Origin: an uncultured Oscillospiraceae bacterium
GTDB taxonomy: Bacteria; Bacillota; Clostridia; Oscillospirales; Oscillospiraceae
Reading direction: 5' to 3'
DNA length: 46,428 nt
Assembly: GCA_910585735.1 (NCBI GenBank)
Contig: CAJUEU010000013.1
Span: 1-46,428, forward strand
In this document: positions 33,028-40,443 of the stretch, one piece after another
Position numbering within the stretch: the first letter of the stretch is position 1
How the letters are laid out: every line of letters starts with the position of its first letter
Made by a program: the position numbers and the translations under genes
The notes under the pieces: model-generated
The model's input: only the letters and a program-made list of their open reading frames with translations
Told to the model about the DNA's origin: nothing
The model's database searches: none

Positions 33028-33189
33028 ATGGCCCGGCCTACAGAAAAAGAAGCCGGTAAAAAAGAGAAAAATGCCAAAAAATCCCCGGGCCGGCGAAGAA
33101 AAGCCGGAAACATGGGCGGCGGAAAAAGGCTCCAAGCCAAAGCCGCTGTTCATTTCCAGTGTGCCTGTGAGCACTTTGGCCCATATTAG
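33028..33189 (+). CDS. possible small, very basic protein (53 aa)
   Basis: ATG at 33028, TAG at 33187-33189, exactly at the first base of the following terminator stem. The N-terminal 40 residues are rich in Lys, Arg, Ala and Gly ('KEAGKKEKNAKK', 'GRRRKAG'); the end contains 'HFQCACEHFGPY'. There is no Shine-Dalgarno before the ATG, so it may be spurious or a remnant. Function unknown. Confidence 0.3.
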   Translation: MARPTEKEAGKKEKNAKKSPGRRRKAGNMGGGKRLQAKAAVHFQCACEHFGPY

Positions 33190-33224
33190 AGATGGCGCGT
33201 TTTTGCGCCATCTCATTTTTTTTT
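33189..33224 (+). terminator. strong intrinsic terminator upstream of spoIVB
   Basis: GAGATGGCGC and GCGCCATCTC around a T-rich loop, followed by a run of nine T. Confidence 0.92.
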
Positions 33225-33241
33225 CGGGGGTGGTATATGAA

Positions 33242-34339
33242 ATGGAACAGGTAAGAGAAGGACGTACCGGCCAAAAAACGGGGCGCTCCTTTCGAGGAGT
33301 TCTGGCAGCTTGCCTGCTGCTGGGATTCCTGGCAGGGGGCGCGCCCATGGCCCGGGCGGCAGGAGAAACGGTCATGACCGGCGGAGCGGCGGGACGGCGG
33401 GTGATCCCGGTAGGCCGGGCGGTAGGCATCAAAATTTTTTCAGACGGTGTGCTGGTGGTAGGGTTCTCCCAGATCCCGGCATCGGGGGGAAATGTGACTC
33501 CGGCCAAAAGCTGCGGCCTTCGGGAGGGGGACGTGATCACCCACATCAATTCCACTGAGGTGGACACGGTGGAGGAGGTCCAGGAGGAACTGAAGCGGAT
33601 CGGTGGGGAAGAAATGTCCATCCGGGCGCTTCGGGACGGCAAGACCGTTCAGGTCACGGCGCAGGCGGTGAAGTGTTCCACCGATGGCACCTATAAGCTG
33701 GGGGCCTGGCTGCGGGACTCCATGGCGGGGATCGGTACCGTGACCTATTATGACCCGTCCACAGGAGCCTTCGGCGCTTTGGGGCACGGAGTCAACGATG
33801 TGGACACTGCGCAGCTCATGCCCTTGGAGAGCGGCGGACTTCTGCCGGCCACGGTGGCTGATGTAAAGAAGGGAAAACGGGGAGAACCGGGTGAGCTTCA
33901 CGGCGCCTTTGACGCGGACAAGGATATGGGGACTTTGATCGCCAATACCACCAGCGGCATTTTTGGATTTGCCTCGGGTGAGGAGCTGGCTTTGAGGGAG
34001 CCGGTGGAGGTGGCCTCCAAGGACCAGGTGAAGGAGGGAGCGGCGGTGATCTACTCCAATGTGTCGGGAGACCAGGTGAGGGAGTACCAGGTGGAGATCA
34101 CCAAGCTTTACCCGGCAGCCCAGGACGGCCGGGACATGATGATAAAAGTCACTGACCCCGCCCTCCTGGAGGCGACCGGCGGGATCGTTCAGGGCATGAG
34201 CGGCAGCCCGATCCTTCAGGACGGACGGCTCATTGGCGCGGTCACCCATGTTTTGGTTTCCGACCCTACCCAGGGCTATGCCATCCTGGCGGAACGAATG
34301 CTGGAAACCGCGGAGGAAAGTGGAAAAACAGGGGAATAA
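33242..34339 (+). CDS. spoIVB: SpoIVB peptidase (S55)
   Basis: 365 aa from the ATG at 33242 (GGGGGTGG upstream). A signal/anchor segment (about 18-40), a PDZ domain (about 70-140; 'CGLREGDVITHINSTEV') and an S55 serine peptidase domain with 'FGALGHGVND' (His) and 'GIVQGMSGSPIL' (catalytic Ser). It is secreted from the forespore and starts the signal that activates SpoIVFB and pro-sigma-K. The order spoIVB then spo0A is the conserved one in spore formers. Confidence 0.95.
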   Translation: MEQVREGRTGQKTGRSFRGVLAACLLLGFLAGGAPMARAAGETVMTGGAAGRRVIPVGRAVGIKIFSDGVLVVGFSQIPASGGNVTPAKSCGLREGDVITHINSTEVDTVEEVQEELKRIGGEEMSIRALRDGKTVQVTAQAVKCSTDGTYKLGAWLRDSMAGIGTVTYYDPSTGAFGALGHGVNDVDTAQLMPLESGGLLPATVADVKKGKRGEPGELHGAFDADKDMGTLIANTTSGIFGFASGEELALREPVEVASKDQVKEGAAVIYSNVSGDQVREYQVEITKLYPAAQDGRDMMIKVTDPALLEATGGIVQGMSGSPILQDGRLIGAVTHVLVSDPTQGYAILAERMLETAEESGKTGE

Positions 34340-34358
34340 GCACCGAAAACAACTATTT

Positions 34359-34375
34359 TGTCGCATTGTGTCGTA
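34359..34375 (+). promoter_or_regulatory. tandem 0A-box-like sites upstream of spo0A
   Basis: TGTCGCA (34359-34365) and TGTCGTA (34369-34375), ten bases apart and each close to the Spo0A consensus TGTCGAA; consistent with autoregulation. Confidence 0.6.
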
Positions 34376-34406
34376 CGATTTATTTCCAAAATATGGCAAA
34401 AAGGGA

Positions 34407-34435
34407 TTGCGTATGCTGTCTATTTATGGTAAATT
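34407..34435 (+). promoter_or_regulatory. promoter for spo0A
   Basis: TTGCGT, 17-bp spacer, TAAATT with a TGG extension. No clear sigma-H promoter was found. Confidence 0.5.
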
Positions 34436-34483
34436 GAATGCAACCGGTAAAACTGCCTTGGCCAGGCAAAAAAGGTTGTGAAA

Positions 34484-35245
34484 ATGATGGAAAGAAAGAG
34501 AATAATGGTAGCGGACGCAAGCGAGGAGTTTCGCCGTCTGCTGGTAGAGACATTAAACGGGGAAAATGACATGACCGTGGTAGGTGACACAGGAGATGGA
34601 GCCACGGCGGTAGAGCTGTGCCGCCAAAAGGGATGCGACCTTTTGGTCATGGACCTGGTTCTTTCCACCATGGATGGGGTGGAGGTGCTGACCCAGCTGG
34701 GAGAGCTTCCCCAAAAGCCCAAGGTCCTCATCCTGTCCGGCTTTGCCGGAGGCAGCGTGGCGGAGCTGACCGCCGCCAAGGGAGCAGACTATTTTATGAT
34801 GAAGCCCTGCCGCACGGCGGCCGTGGTGGAGCGGGTACGCCAGATGCTCCAGCCCGCCGCTCCTGTGGAGGAACCTGACCGTCAGGGGGCGGGGCTGGAG
34901 GGGAAGATCACCGCCATCATCCATGAGATCGGCGTACCTGCCCACATCAAAGGGTACCAGTACCTCCGGGAGGCCATTATGATCGCTGTGGAGGACATGG
35001 ATGTGATCAACGCGGTGACCAAGATCCTCTATCCCGAGGTAGCCAAACGGTTTGGGACCACGGCTTCCCGTGTGGAGCGGGCCATTCGTCACGCCATTGA
35101 AGTGGCTTGGGACCGGGGCGATCTGGAGACACTCCAGCGCTATTTTGGCTATACGGTCTCCAACGCGAAAGGCAAACCGACCAATTCGGAGTTTATTGCC
35201 ATGATCGCTGACCGCCTTCAGCTTCAGCAAAGGGAAAACCTGTAA
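34484..35245 (+). CDS. spo0A: sporulation master regulator Spo0A
   Basis: 253 aa from the ATG at 34484 (AAAGG 8 nt upstream; a GTG at 34478 is less likely). Receiver domain with phospho-acceptor Asp57 in 'LLVMDLVLSTMDG', Ser85 and Lys107; the second acidic-pocket residue of the usual DD pair is Ala12 ('VADASEEF'). The C-terminal DNA-binding domain is highly typical ('HEIGVPAHIKGYQYLREAI', 'VAKRFGTTASRVERAIRHAIE'). It switches cells into sporulation when phosphorylated. Located directly after spoIVB with its own control region. Confidence 0.96.
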   Translation: MMERKRIMVADASEEFRRLLVETLNGENDMTVVGDTGDGATAVELCRQKGCDLLVMDLVLSTMDGVEVLTQLGELPQKPKVLILSGFAGGSVAELTAAKGADYFMMKPCRTAAVVERVRQMLQPAAPVEEPDRQGAGLEGKITAIIHEIGVPAHIKGYQYLREAIMIAVEDMDVINAVTKILYPEVAKRFGTTASRVERAIRHAIEVAWDRGDLETLQRYFGYTVSNAKGKPTNSEFIAMIADRLQLQQRENL

Positions 35246-35271
35246 CCCCGTTTGTCTGGGGAGGTTTTCCC
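35232..35271 (+). terminator. hairpin at the spo0A 3' end
   Basis: GGGAAAACC pairs with GGTTTTCCC, enclosing CCCC/GGGG; no T-tract, so it may protect the 3' end rather than terminate. Confidence 0.5.
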
Positions 35272-35366
35272 GCGCTGGAAGGGCTTGCAATTCTTTTCCT
35301 GTTGTGGTATGATGACCGCAACGGCCGGGGGTATCCCGGAAGAAAAGGAAAAGGAGCGGTGGCGAT

Positions 35367-35609
35367 ATGACCATTGAGTTTACCCCCAAGGGAGTGTGCT
35401 CCCGCAAGATGCTGGTAGAGGTGGAGGACGGTGTGGTGAAGTGCCTCCAGGTCACCGGCGGCTGCCACGGCAACCTTCAGGGGATCTCCAAGCTGGTGGA
35501 GGGCATGACGGTGGAGGAGGTCATCCGCAAGCTGGATGGCATCAACTGCAACGGCAAGGGTACCTCCTGTCCCGACCAGTTGGCCCAGGCCTTGAAGCAG
35601 GTGGTGTAA
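35367..35609 (+). CDS. TIGR03905-type TSCPD domain protein
   Basis: 80 aa, ATG after AAGGAG (somewhat long spacing). The whole protein is one TSCPD domain: 'FTPKGVCSRKM', 'VTGGCHGNLQGISKLVEGM' and the name-giving 'GTSCPDQLAQAL'. The domain also occurs at the C-terminus of some ribonucleotide reductases, where its cysteines bind metal. As a free small protein its role is unknown. Confidence 0.92.
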   Translation: MTIEFTPKGVCSRKMLVEVEDGVVKCLQVTGGCHGNLQGISKLVEGMTVEEVIRKLDGINCNGKGTSCPDQLAQALKQVV

Positions 35610-35661
35610 GCCGGAGGACTTCCTGCTTGCCTGGAGAACATTGGAAAAATCAACGACATGA

Positions 35662-35699
35662 AACGGCGGTCGACCCGGAAAGGGCCGACCGCCGTTTTT
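35662..35699. terminator. terminator after the TSCPD gene
   Basis: AACGGCGGTCG pairs with CGACCGCCGTT, followed by T5; the converging carboxypeptidase gene ends just beyond it. Confidence 0.9.
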
Positions 35700-35713
35700 C
35701 GTCATTGTGTGTG

Positions 35714-37081
35714 TTACCGTTTGCGGCCCCGGTAAGAGCTGCTGTAGACCTGCTTCTTTTTGGACCTCCGTCTGCGGCGGGAGGGGCCGAAAACCATGCG
35801 CCGGGCAATGAGAAGGGCCATAGCCACAATCAGGACCAAAGCCAAAAGCTTGACCCAGAGGAAGCTGAAGATCCAGGTGACCCGGTCCAGAAGATAGAGC
35901 ATCTGGGAACGCTCCAGGCCGGTGGCGGCCACCAGGTCTACCGTGCCGTAGGTCTTATCCCCGTAGGAGACTGTGATGGAGCCAATGACCTGGCCCTTTT
36001 CAATGGGAGCCCGAAGGGCTTCAGGCAGGTCCACTGTCTGAGTAAAGAGAGCCGGATCCAGGTCGTTGGGGAGCAGGGCGGTGATGCTGTCCGAGGGGAG
36101 GACGGTGACATAGTCCTGCTGCTGAGATAAGGAAACAGGAACGGTGTCCACCGGCTGGCTGGCGTCCAGTACGTTTTTGTAAGAAAAGTGGTTAAAGCCG
36201 TATTCCAGAAGGCGGCGGCTCTCGGTAAAATAGTTGTCGCTTACCACGGCTCCATCCCGGTACCAGGGATTTCCGCCCAACAGAACGGCGATGAGGGTGC
36301 GGTGGCCCTTCTCGGCGGCAGAGGCCAGGCAGTAGCCTGCCGGAGTGGTAAAGCCGGTTTTAATGCCTATGGCGTATTGGTAGCGGAAACCACTGACCTT
36401 GGAGCCATTTACCAGGGCGTTGGTATCCTGCAGGACCCGCTCCTCTTCGTGGAGATTGGTGGGGGGGATGGTATAGGTACCCGAGGAGACGATGGCACGA
36501 AATTCGGTGTGGCTCATGGCCTCAACACTCATTTTGGAGATATCCCTGGCGGTGGTGTAGTGGTCTTCCTTGTGGTAACCGTGGGGATTGGCAAAGTGGG
36601 TGTTCGTCATGCCCAGCTCGGCGGCCCGCTGGTTCATCCGATCCACAAAGGCGGGGATGCTGCCCGAGACCGCTGTGGCTAGGGCGTTGCAGGCCTCGTT
36701 GGCCGAGGGGATGAGGGCGGCGTTCAGGAGGTCCCGGATGGTGAGCATTTCTCCCGGCTCCAGGCCGGCTGTGGAGCCGCTTACTCCGATCTCGGAGTAA
36801 ATGTCGTCACCAAGGGTGACGACAGTATCCATGCTCAGCTCACCCCGCTCTACCGCCTCCACGGCGAGCAGACCGGTCATCACCTTGGTGATGGAGGCGG
36901 GATAGCGCCGGTCATCGGCGTTGAACTCATAAAGCACATCCCCTGTGGCGGCCTCCACCAGGATCACAGCCTGGGCCGTTACCGAGAAGGAGGCGTCGGT
37001 CTCCGATGCCCGGGCGGCGCCAAGGGGGAGAAGAAGGGCCAGGGCAAGAAAAAAAGCGGCAAAGGAATGATATTTTTTCAT
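35714..37081 (-). CDS. D-alanyl-D-alanine carboxypeptidase, second copy
   Basis: 455 aa from the ATG at 37081 (GGAG upstream), which begins a clean signal peptide; the frame stays open much further upstream without a start signal. S11 motifs SITK (Ser63-Lys66), SAN (126-128) and KTG (241-243). A C-terminal TM helix ('LWVKLLALVLIVAMALLIA') and an Arg/Lys-rich cytoplasmic tail replace the amphipathic anchor of the first copy. It trims peptidoglycan peptides; a sporulation role (DacB/DacF-like) is possible. Confidence 0.92.
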   Translation of the reverse strand: MKKYHSFAAFFLALALLLPLGAARASETDASFSVTAQAVILVEAATGDVLYEFNADDRRYPASITKVMTGLLAVEAVERGELSMDTVVTLGDDIYSEIGVSGSTAGLEPGEMLTIRDLLNAALIPSANEACNALATAVSGSIPAFVDRMNQRAAELGMTNTHFANPHGYHKEDHYTTARDISKMSVEAMSHTEFRAIVSSGTYTIPPTNLHEEERVLQDTNALVNGSKVSGFRYQYAIGIKTGFTTPAGYCLASAAEKGHRTLIAVLLGGNPWYRDGAVVSDNYFTESRRLLEYGFNHFSYKNVLDASQPVDTVPVSLSQQQDYVTVLPSDSITALLPNDLDPALFTQTVDLPEALRAPIEKGQVIGSITVSYGDKTYGTVDLVAATGLERSQMLYLLDRVTWIFSFLWVKLLALVLIVAMALLIARRMVFGPSRRRRRSKKKQVYSSSYRGRKR

Positions 37082-37121
37082 AGGAAACTCCGAAATAGTA
37101 TGATATAATAAAGCATATAGG

Positions 37122-37165
37122 CCGCCGGGAAGGAGCTTACGGAAAAGGTAACATCCTGACGGCGG
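37122..37165 (-). promoter_or_regulatory. hairpin at the 5' end of the carboxypeptidase message
   Basis: CCGCC/GGCGG, GGA/TCC and TTAC/GTAA stack into one imperfect 44-nt hairpin just downstream of the predicted start of transcription. Confidence 0.4.
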
Positions 37166-37178
37166 AAGGATCATTGCT

Positions 37179-37207
37179 ATTATAACAGAGAAGCACGCCG
37201 GGCGCAA
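37179..37207 (-). promoter_or_regulatory. promoter for the second carboxypeptidase gene
   Basis: Minus-strand TTGCGC (37207-37202), 17-bp spacer, TATAAT (37184-37179). Confidence 0.6.
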
Positions 37208-37228
37208 CGGGGAGGTTCTTACAAATCT

Positions 37229-37618
37229 ATGAAGATTTCCAAATGGGAATTTGCCATTTTGCTTCTTTTGGCCGCCTTTCTGGCCTTTACCGCCGGCTGG
37301 TTTCTCCGGGAACGGAGCATGCCCGGACCGCTGGTGGTGGAGACTCAGCGGAGGCCGGACGCCCCGGAGGTTTGGCTGGACCCGCCAACGCCCACACCGG
37401 CCGAGAAACAAGAGACCATGATCAACATCAATACCGCCGACGTTGAGACTCTTATGACCCTTCCGGGCATTGGGGAGAAGCGGGCCAGAGACATCATCAC
37501 CGAGCGGGAGGAGAACGGCCCCTTCCGCTTTCCCGAGGATATCACCCGGGTCAGCGGTATTGGGGAGGAGACTTTGGCGGGGCTGATCGACTATATCATA
37601 ACGGAGGATGAGCCATGA
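37229..37618 (+). CDS. ComEA-like helix-hairpin-helix protein
   Basis: 129 aa. One N-terminal TM (about 8-27), a Pro-rich linker, then a ComEA-type HhH domain ('ININTADVETLMTLPGIGEKRARDIITERE' region and 'VSGIGEETLAGLIDYI'). Such proteins bind double-stranded DNA at the outer face in DNA uptake; comEC is not in the window. The gene overlaps the next by ATGA, so it is the first gene of a four-gene unit. Confidence 0.85.
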   Translation: MKISKWEFAILLLLAAFLAFTAGWFLRERSMPGPLVVETQRRPDAPEVWLDPPTPTPAEKQETMININTADVETLMTLPGIGEKRARDIITEREENGPFRFPEDITRVSGIGEETLAGLIDYIITEDEP

Positions 37619-38304
37619 AGATCCTGGTAGTGGACGACGAAAGGGTGCTGGTGAAAGGCATTAAGTTCAATCTGGAAAGCGAGGGCTACCAGGTTGAGGT
37701 GGGCTATGACGGCCAGGAGGCGGTGGACATGGCCCGGGAGGGAGCCTTCGACCTGATCCTCCTGGACCTGATGATGCCCCGGCTGGACGGGCTTCAGGCC
37801 TGTATGCGTATCCGGGAATTTTCCACGGTGCCCATCATCCTCCTCACTGCCAAGGGAGAGGATGCCGACAAGCTCATCGGGTTTGAGAGCGGGGCGGACG
37901 ATTACATTACAAAGCCCTTTAATATTCTGGAACTGAAAGCCCGGATCCGGGCCCTTCTCCGCCGGGCGGGCATGGCCCAGCAGGAGGCGGGGGGCGGACG
38001 GCTCACCGCCGGACACATCCTGCTGGATCCCGACATGCGCTCGGTCTGGCGGGATGGGGAAGCGGTGGAGCTTACCGCCAAGGAATTTGACCTGATGGAG
38101 CTTCTTCTGCGAAATCCCGGGCGGGTCTACTCCCGGGAGAACCTGCTGAACATTGTCTGGGGCTACGAGTACGGTGGCGAATACCGAACGGTGGACGTCC
38201 ATATCCGCCGGCTCCGGGAAAAGCTGGAGCTGGACCCGGCCAACCCGGAATATATCCTCACAAAATGGGGCGTGGGATACTATCTAAAGGGCGGAAACGG
38301 GTAA
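37615..38304 (+). CDS. OmpR/PhoB-family response regulator
   Basis: 229 aa, ATG overlapping the upstream stop (ATGA). Receiver with 'VVDDE', phospho-acceptor in 'LILLDLMMPRLDG' and 'YITKPF'; winged-helix C-terminus ('LTAKEFDLMELLLRNPGRVYS'). Partner of the histidine kinase that follows. The pair resembles YycFG/PhoPR-type systems. Confidence 0.93.
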   Translation: MKILVVDDERVLVKGIKFNLESEGYQVEVGYDGQEAVDMAREGAFDLILLDLMMPRLDGLQACMRIREFSTVPIILLTAKGEDADKLIGFESGADDYITKPFNILELKARIRALLRRAGMAQQEAGGGRLTAGHILLDPDMRSVWRDGEAVELTAKEFDLMELLLRNPGRVYSRENLLNIVWGYEYGGEYRTVDVHIRRLREKLELDPANPEYILTKWGVGYYLKGGNG

Positions 38305-38345
38305 GAGGGAATGAAAAAGCCATAGAGAGAGGGGGACCGTCAAAG

Positions 38346-39782
38346 TTGGAGGAGCAAAATACCAGAAGGGTGCCCCTGTGGCGGTCCCTTCGGATCAAAT
38401 ACGCCATTACCTATCTGACCATTATCGTGGCGGTGTTGGTCCTGCTGAATACATACCCGGTGCGGACCTCTCAACAGATGGTATTCCAGACTAAGCAGGT
38501 CTCCCTTCAGAGCCAGGCCGCCCTTATGGCTTCGGCCCTGGCAGGGCCGGACGGCCTCAGCGCCGAAGGCGTGGCCCGGGTCATGGAGGTGCTGGGAGAC
38601 ACCGGCCTGAGCCGGGTGCTGGTGACCGGCCCTTCAGGAGAGGTGCTTTACGACAGCGACCCGGTGGGAAACACCCTGGGGAGGTACGCTCTGGTCTATG
38701 AGACGGTTTCGGCTCTGCGGGGGAATGACGAATTTCGCTCGGACTATCAGGAGGGGGTCTTTCACAGCCGCGCGGCCGCCCCGGTGACCTATCGGGGCAT
38801 GATCATCGGGGCGGTGTACGCCGCTGAGTATGACGCCGAGCAGGGCCGTCTTCTGGTGGGCCTACAGCAGACCCTTCAGCGGATCTCCGCCGCTGTGGCC
38901 ATAGGAGCCCTTCTTCTCTCCCTGATTTTTTCCTCCGCCCTGACCCGCCGCCTGGGGCAGCTCCTCTCCGCCTTTCGCACGGTGCGGGAGGGGGAGTACA
39001 GCCACCGGGTAAGGATGGGAGGCAAGGATGAGGTGACCCGGCTGGCCGGGGAGTTCAATGCCCTTACCGACCGGCTCCAAACCACCGAGGAGGTCCGCCG
39101 CCGGTTTGTGTCCGACGCCTCCCACGAGCTCAAGACCCCCCTGGCCTCCATCCGCCTCCTCACCGACTCCATCCTCCAGACCGAGGCCATGGACCCGGGC
39201 ACGGTGCGGGAGTTCGTGGGGGATATTGGGGAAGAGGCGGAGCGGCTCCAGCGGATCACAGAAAAGCTGCTTACTCTCACCCGGCTGGACGCCGCCGCTC
39301 TCGCAGTGGCCGGGCCGGTGGATGTGACGGCCGTCATTGGCCGGGCAGAGCACATGCTGAAGCCACTGGCCCGGGCGGGAGAGAGCGAGCTGACGGTAGA
39401 ACTGGAGGAAGGGCTGGTGGTGCGGGCCGACCCGGACGACCTCTACCAGATCTTTTTTAACCTGATGGAAAATGCCGTCAAGTATAATCTGCCCGGCGGA
39501 AAGGTTTGGGTCAGAGGCCGGGCCGTGGGGGACAAGGTGGAGATCACGGTGGAGGACACCGGGGTAGGGATCCCCGAGGCGGACATCGACAAGGTTTTTG
39601 ACCGCTTCTACCGGGTGGATAAGGCCCGCTCCCGGGCAGCGGGAGGCACTGGGCTGGGGCTCTCCATTGTGCGGGATACCGTCCGCCGTCACGGCGGTAC
39701 GGTGACGGCCCGCCGCCGGGAAAAGGAGGGCACCTGCTTCACCGTGACCCTGCCCCGGGCGGAAAAGGAGGGGACGGTATGA
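38346..39782 (+). CDS. HAMP-containing sensor histidine kinase
   Basis: 478 aa if the TTG at 38346 (GAGGGGG upstream) is the start; the frame opens earlier at 38265, inside the regulator gene, without a good site. Two TM helices (near 20-40 and 180-200) flank an extracytoplasmic sensor domain; then HAMP, an H-box 'SDASHELKTPLAS', an N-box 'FFNLMENAVKYN' and 'DTGVGIPEADIDKVFDRFYR', 'GTGLGLSIV'. Overlaps the next gene by ATGA. Confidence 0.9.
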   Translation: MEEQNTRRVPLWRSLRIKYAITYLTIIVAVLVLLNTYPVRTSQQMVFQTKQVSLQSQAALMASALAGPDGLSAEGVARVMEVLGDTGLSRVLVTGPSGEVLYDSDPVGNTLGRYALVYETVSALRGNDEFRSDYQEGVFHSRAAAPVTYRGMIIGAVYAAEYDAEQGRLLVGLQQTLQRISAAVAIGALLLSLIFSSALTRRLGQLLSAFRTVREGEYSHRVRMGGKDEVTRLAGEFNALTDRLQTTEEVRRRFVSDASHELKTPLASIRLLTDSILQTEAMDPGTVREFVGDIGEEAERLQRITEKLLTLTRLDAAALAVAGPVDVTAVIGRAEHMLKPLARAGESELTVELEEGLVVRADPDDLYQIFFNLMENAVKYNLPGGKVWVRGRAVGDKVEITVEDTGVGIPEADIDKVFDRFYRVDKARSRAAGGTGLGLSIVRDTVRRHGGTVTARRREKEGTCFTVTLPRAEKEGTV

Positions 39783-40375
39783 GAAAAAAATGGCTGCTGC
39801 TTTCCCTGGTCCTGCTTCTTTTCTGTGCCTCCTGCACTCCGGCCGCCCAGGAGGAGACCACTCCGCCAGAGGGGGAATACGGGATCTGGTTTCTCCGAAA
39901 GGCGCTGGCGCAGGAGGGAGGGATCCGCCTGGGGGCGGACAGTGGTTATCTAAGCCGGGAATTTTACGCTGTCCCTGAGGGCGAGAGCGTGGAGACGGCC
40001 CTTCTGGAGGCTCTGATAACTGGCCCGGAGGGGGAGGAACTGACCTCTCCCTTCCCGGCAGGGACCCGTCTGCGTTCCTGGAGCAGGGAAGAAAACCGGG
40101 TGTCCGTGGACCTCTCCGAGGCGTACAGCGGTTTGGCTGGCGTGGAGCTCTCCCTGGCCGACGGATGTATCGTTCTCACCCTCTGCCAGCTGGAGGGGGT
40201 GGAGGAGGTTTACATCACGGTGGAGGGCCGCCCCCGGCCCTTCCGGGACCAGGTCTATACCAGGGAGGATTTCATGGAAAACAACCTCTTTGACCCGCTG
40301 CCGCGGTACGCCCAGGAGGAGCTTCCCATCGAAAGCGGAGGCCCTGCCCCGGAGTCTGCCCCATCAGAGGAGTAA
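39779..40375 (+). CDS. GerMN-domain lipoprotein
   Basis: 198 aa. A signal peptide ends in a lipobox (FCASC, Cys19), followed by one GerMN domain ('VETALLEALITGPEGEE…LRSWSREENRVSVDLSEAY'). The GerMN fold is found in spore GerM and in actinobacterial LpqB, which is encoded after the MtrAB two-component system and modulates its kinase. The same order here (regulator, kinase, GerMN lipoprotein, overlapping genes) suggests it senses or tunes the kinase at the envelope (inference). Confidence 0.88.
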   Translation: MRKKWLLLSLVLLLFCASCTPAAQEETTPPEGEYGIWFLRKALAQEGGIRLGADSGYLSREFYAVPEGESVETALLEALITGPEGEELTSPFPAGTRLRSWSREENRVSVDLSEAYSGLAGVELSLADGCIVLTLCQLEGVEEVYITVEGRPRPFRDQVYTREDFMENNLFDPLPRYAQEELPIESGGPAPESAPSEE

Positions 40376-40384
40376 CAGAGATAC

Positions 40385-40419
40385 AAAAGCCCAGCGTCCT
40401 TGGGGGACGCTGGGCTTTT
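40385..40419. terminator. bidirectional terminator between the GerMN and MATE genes
   Basis: A 15-bp perfect stem (40385-40399 / 40405-40419) with A4 and T4 ends. Confidence 0.9.
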
Positions 40420-40443
40420 GCCATACGGTATCCTGGCTGCGGC

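Larger units (their letters stand above)
33005..33224 (+). ncRNA. candidate structured RNA ending in an intrinsic terminator
   Basis: Nested pairings: 33005-33016 with 33136-33146; CCCATG (33025) with CATGGG (33111); GCCCGG (33031) with CCGGGC (33085); and a local hairpin CCGGC/GCCGG (33090-33107). Long A-rich unpaired stretches separate them. A strong terminator closes the segment. It could be a separate small RNA, the 3' UTR of the upstream gene, or an mRNA for the 53-aa ORF inside it. No promoter is obvious. Confidence 0.35.
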
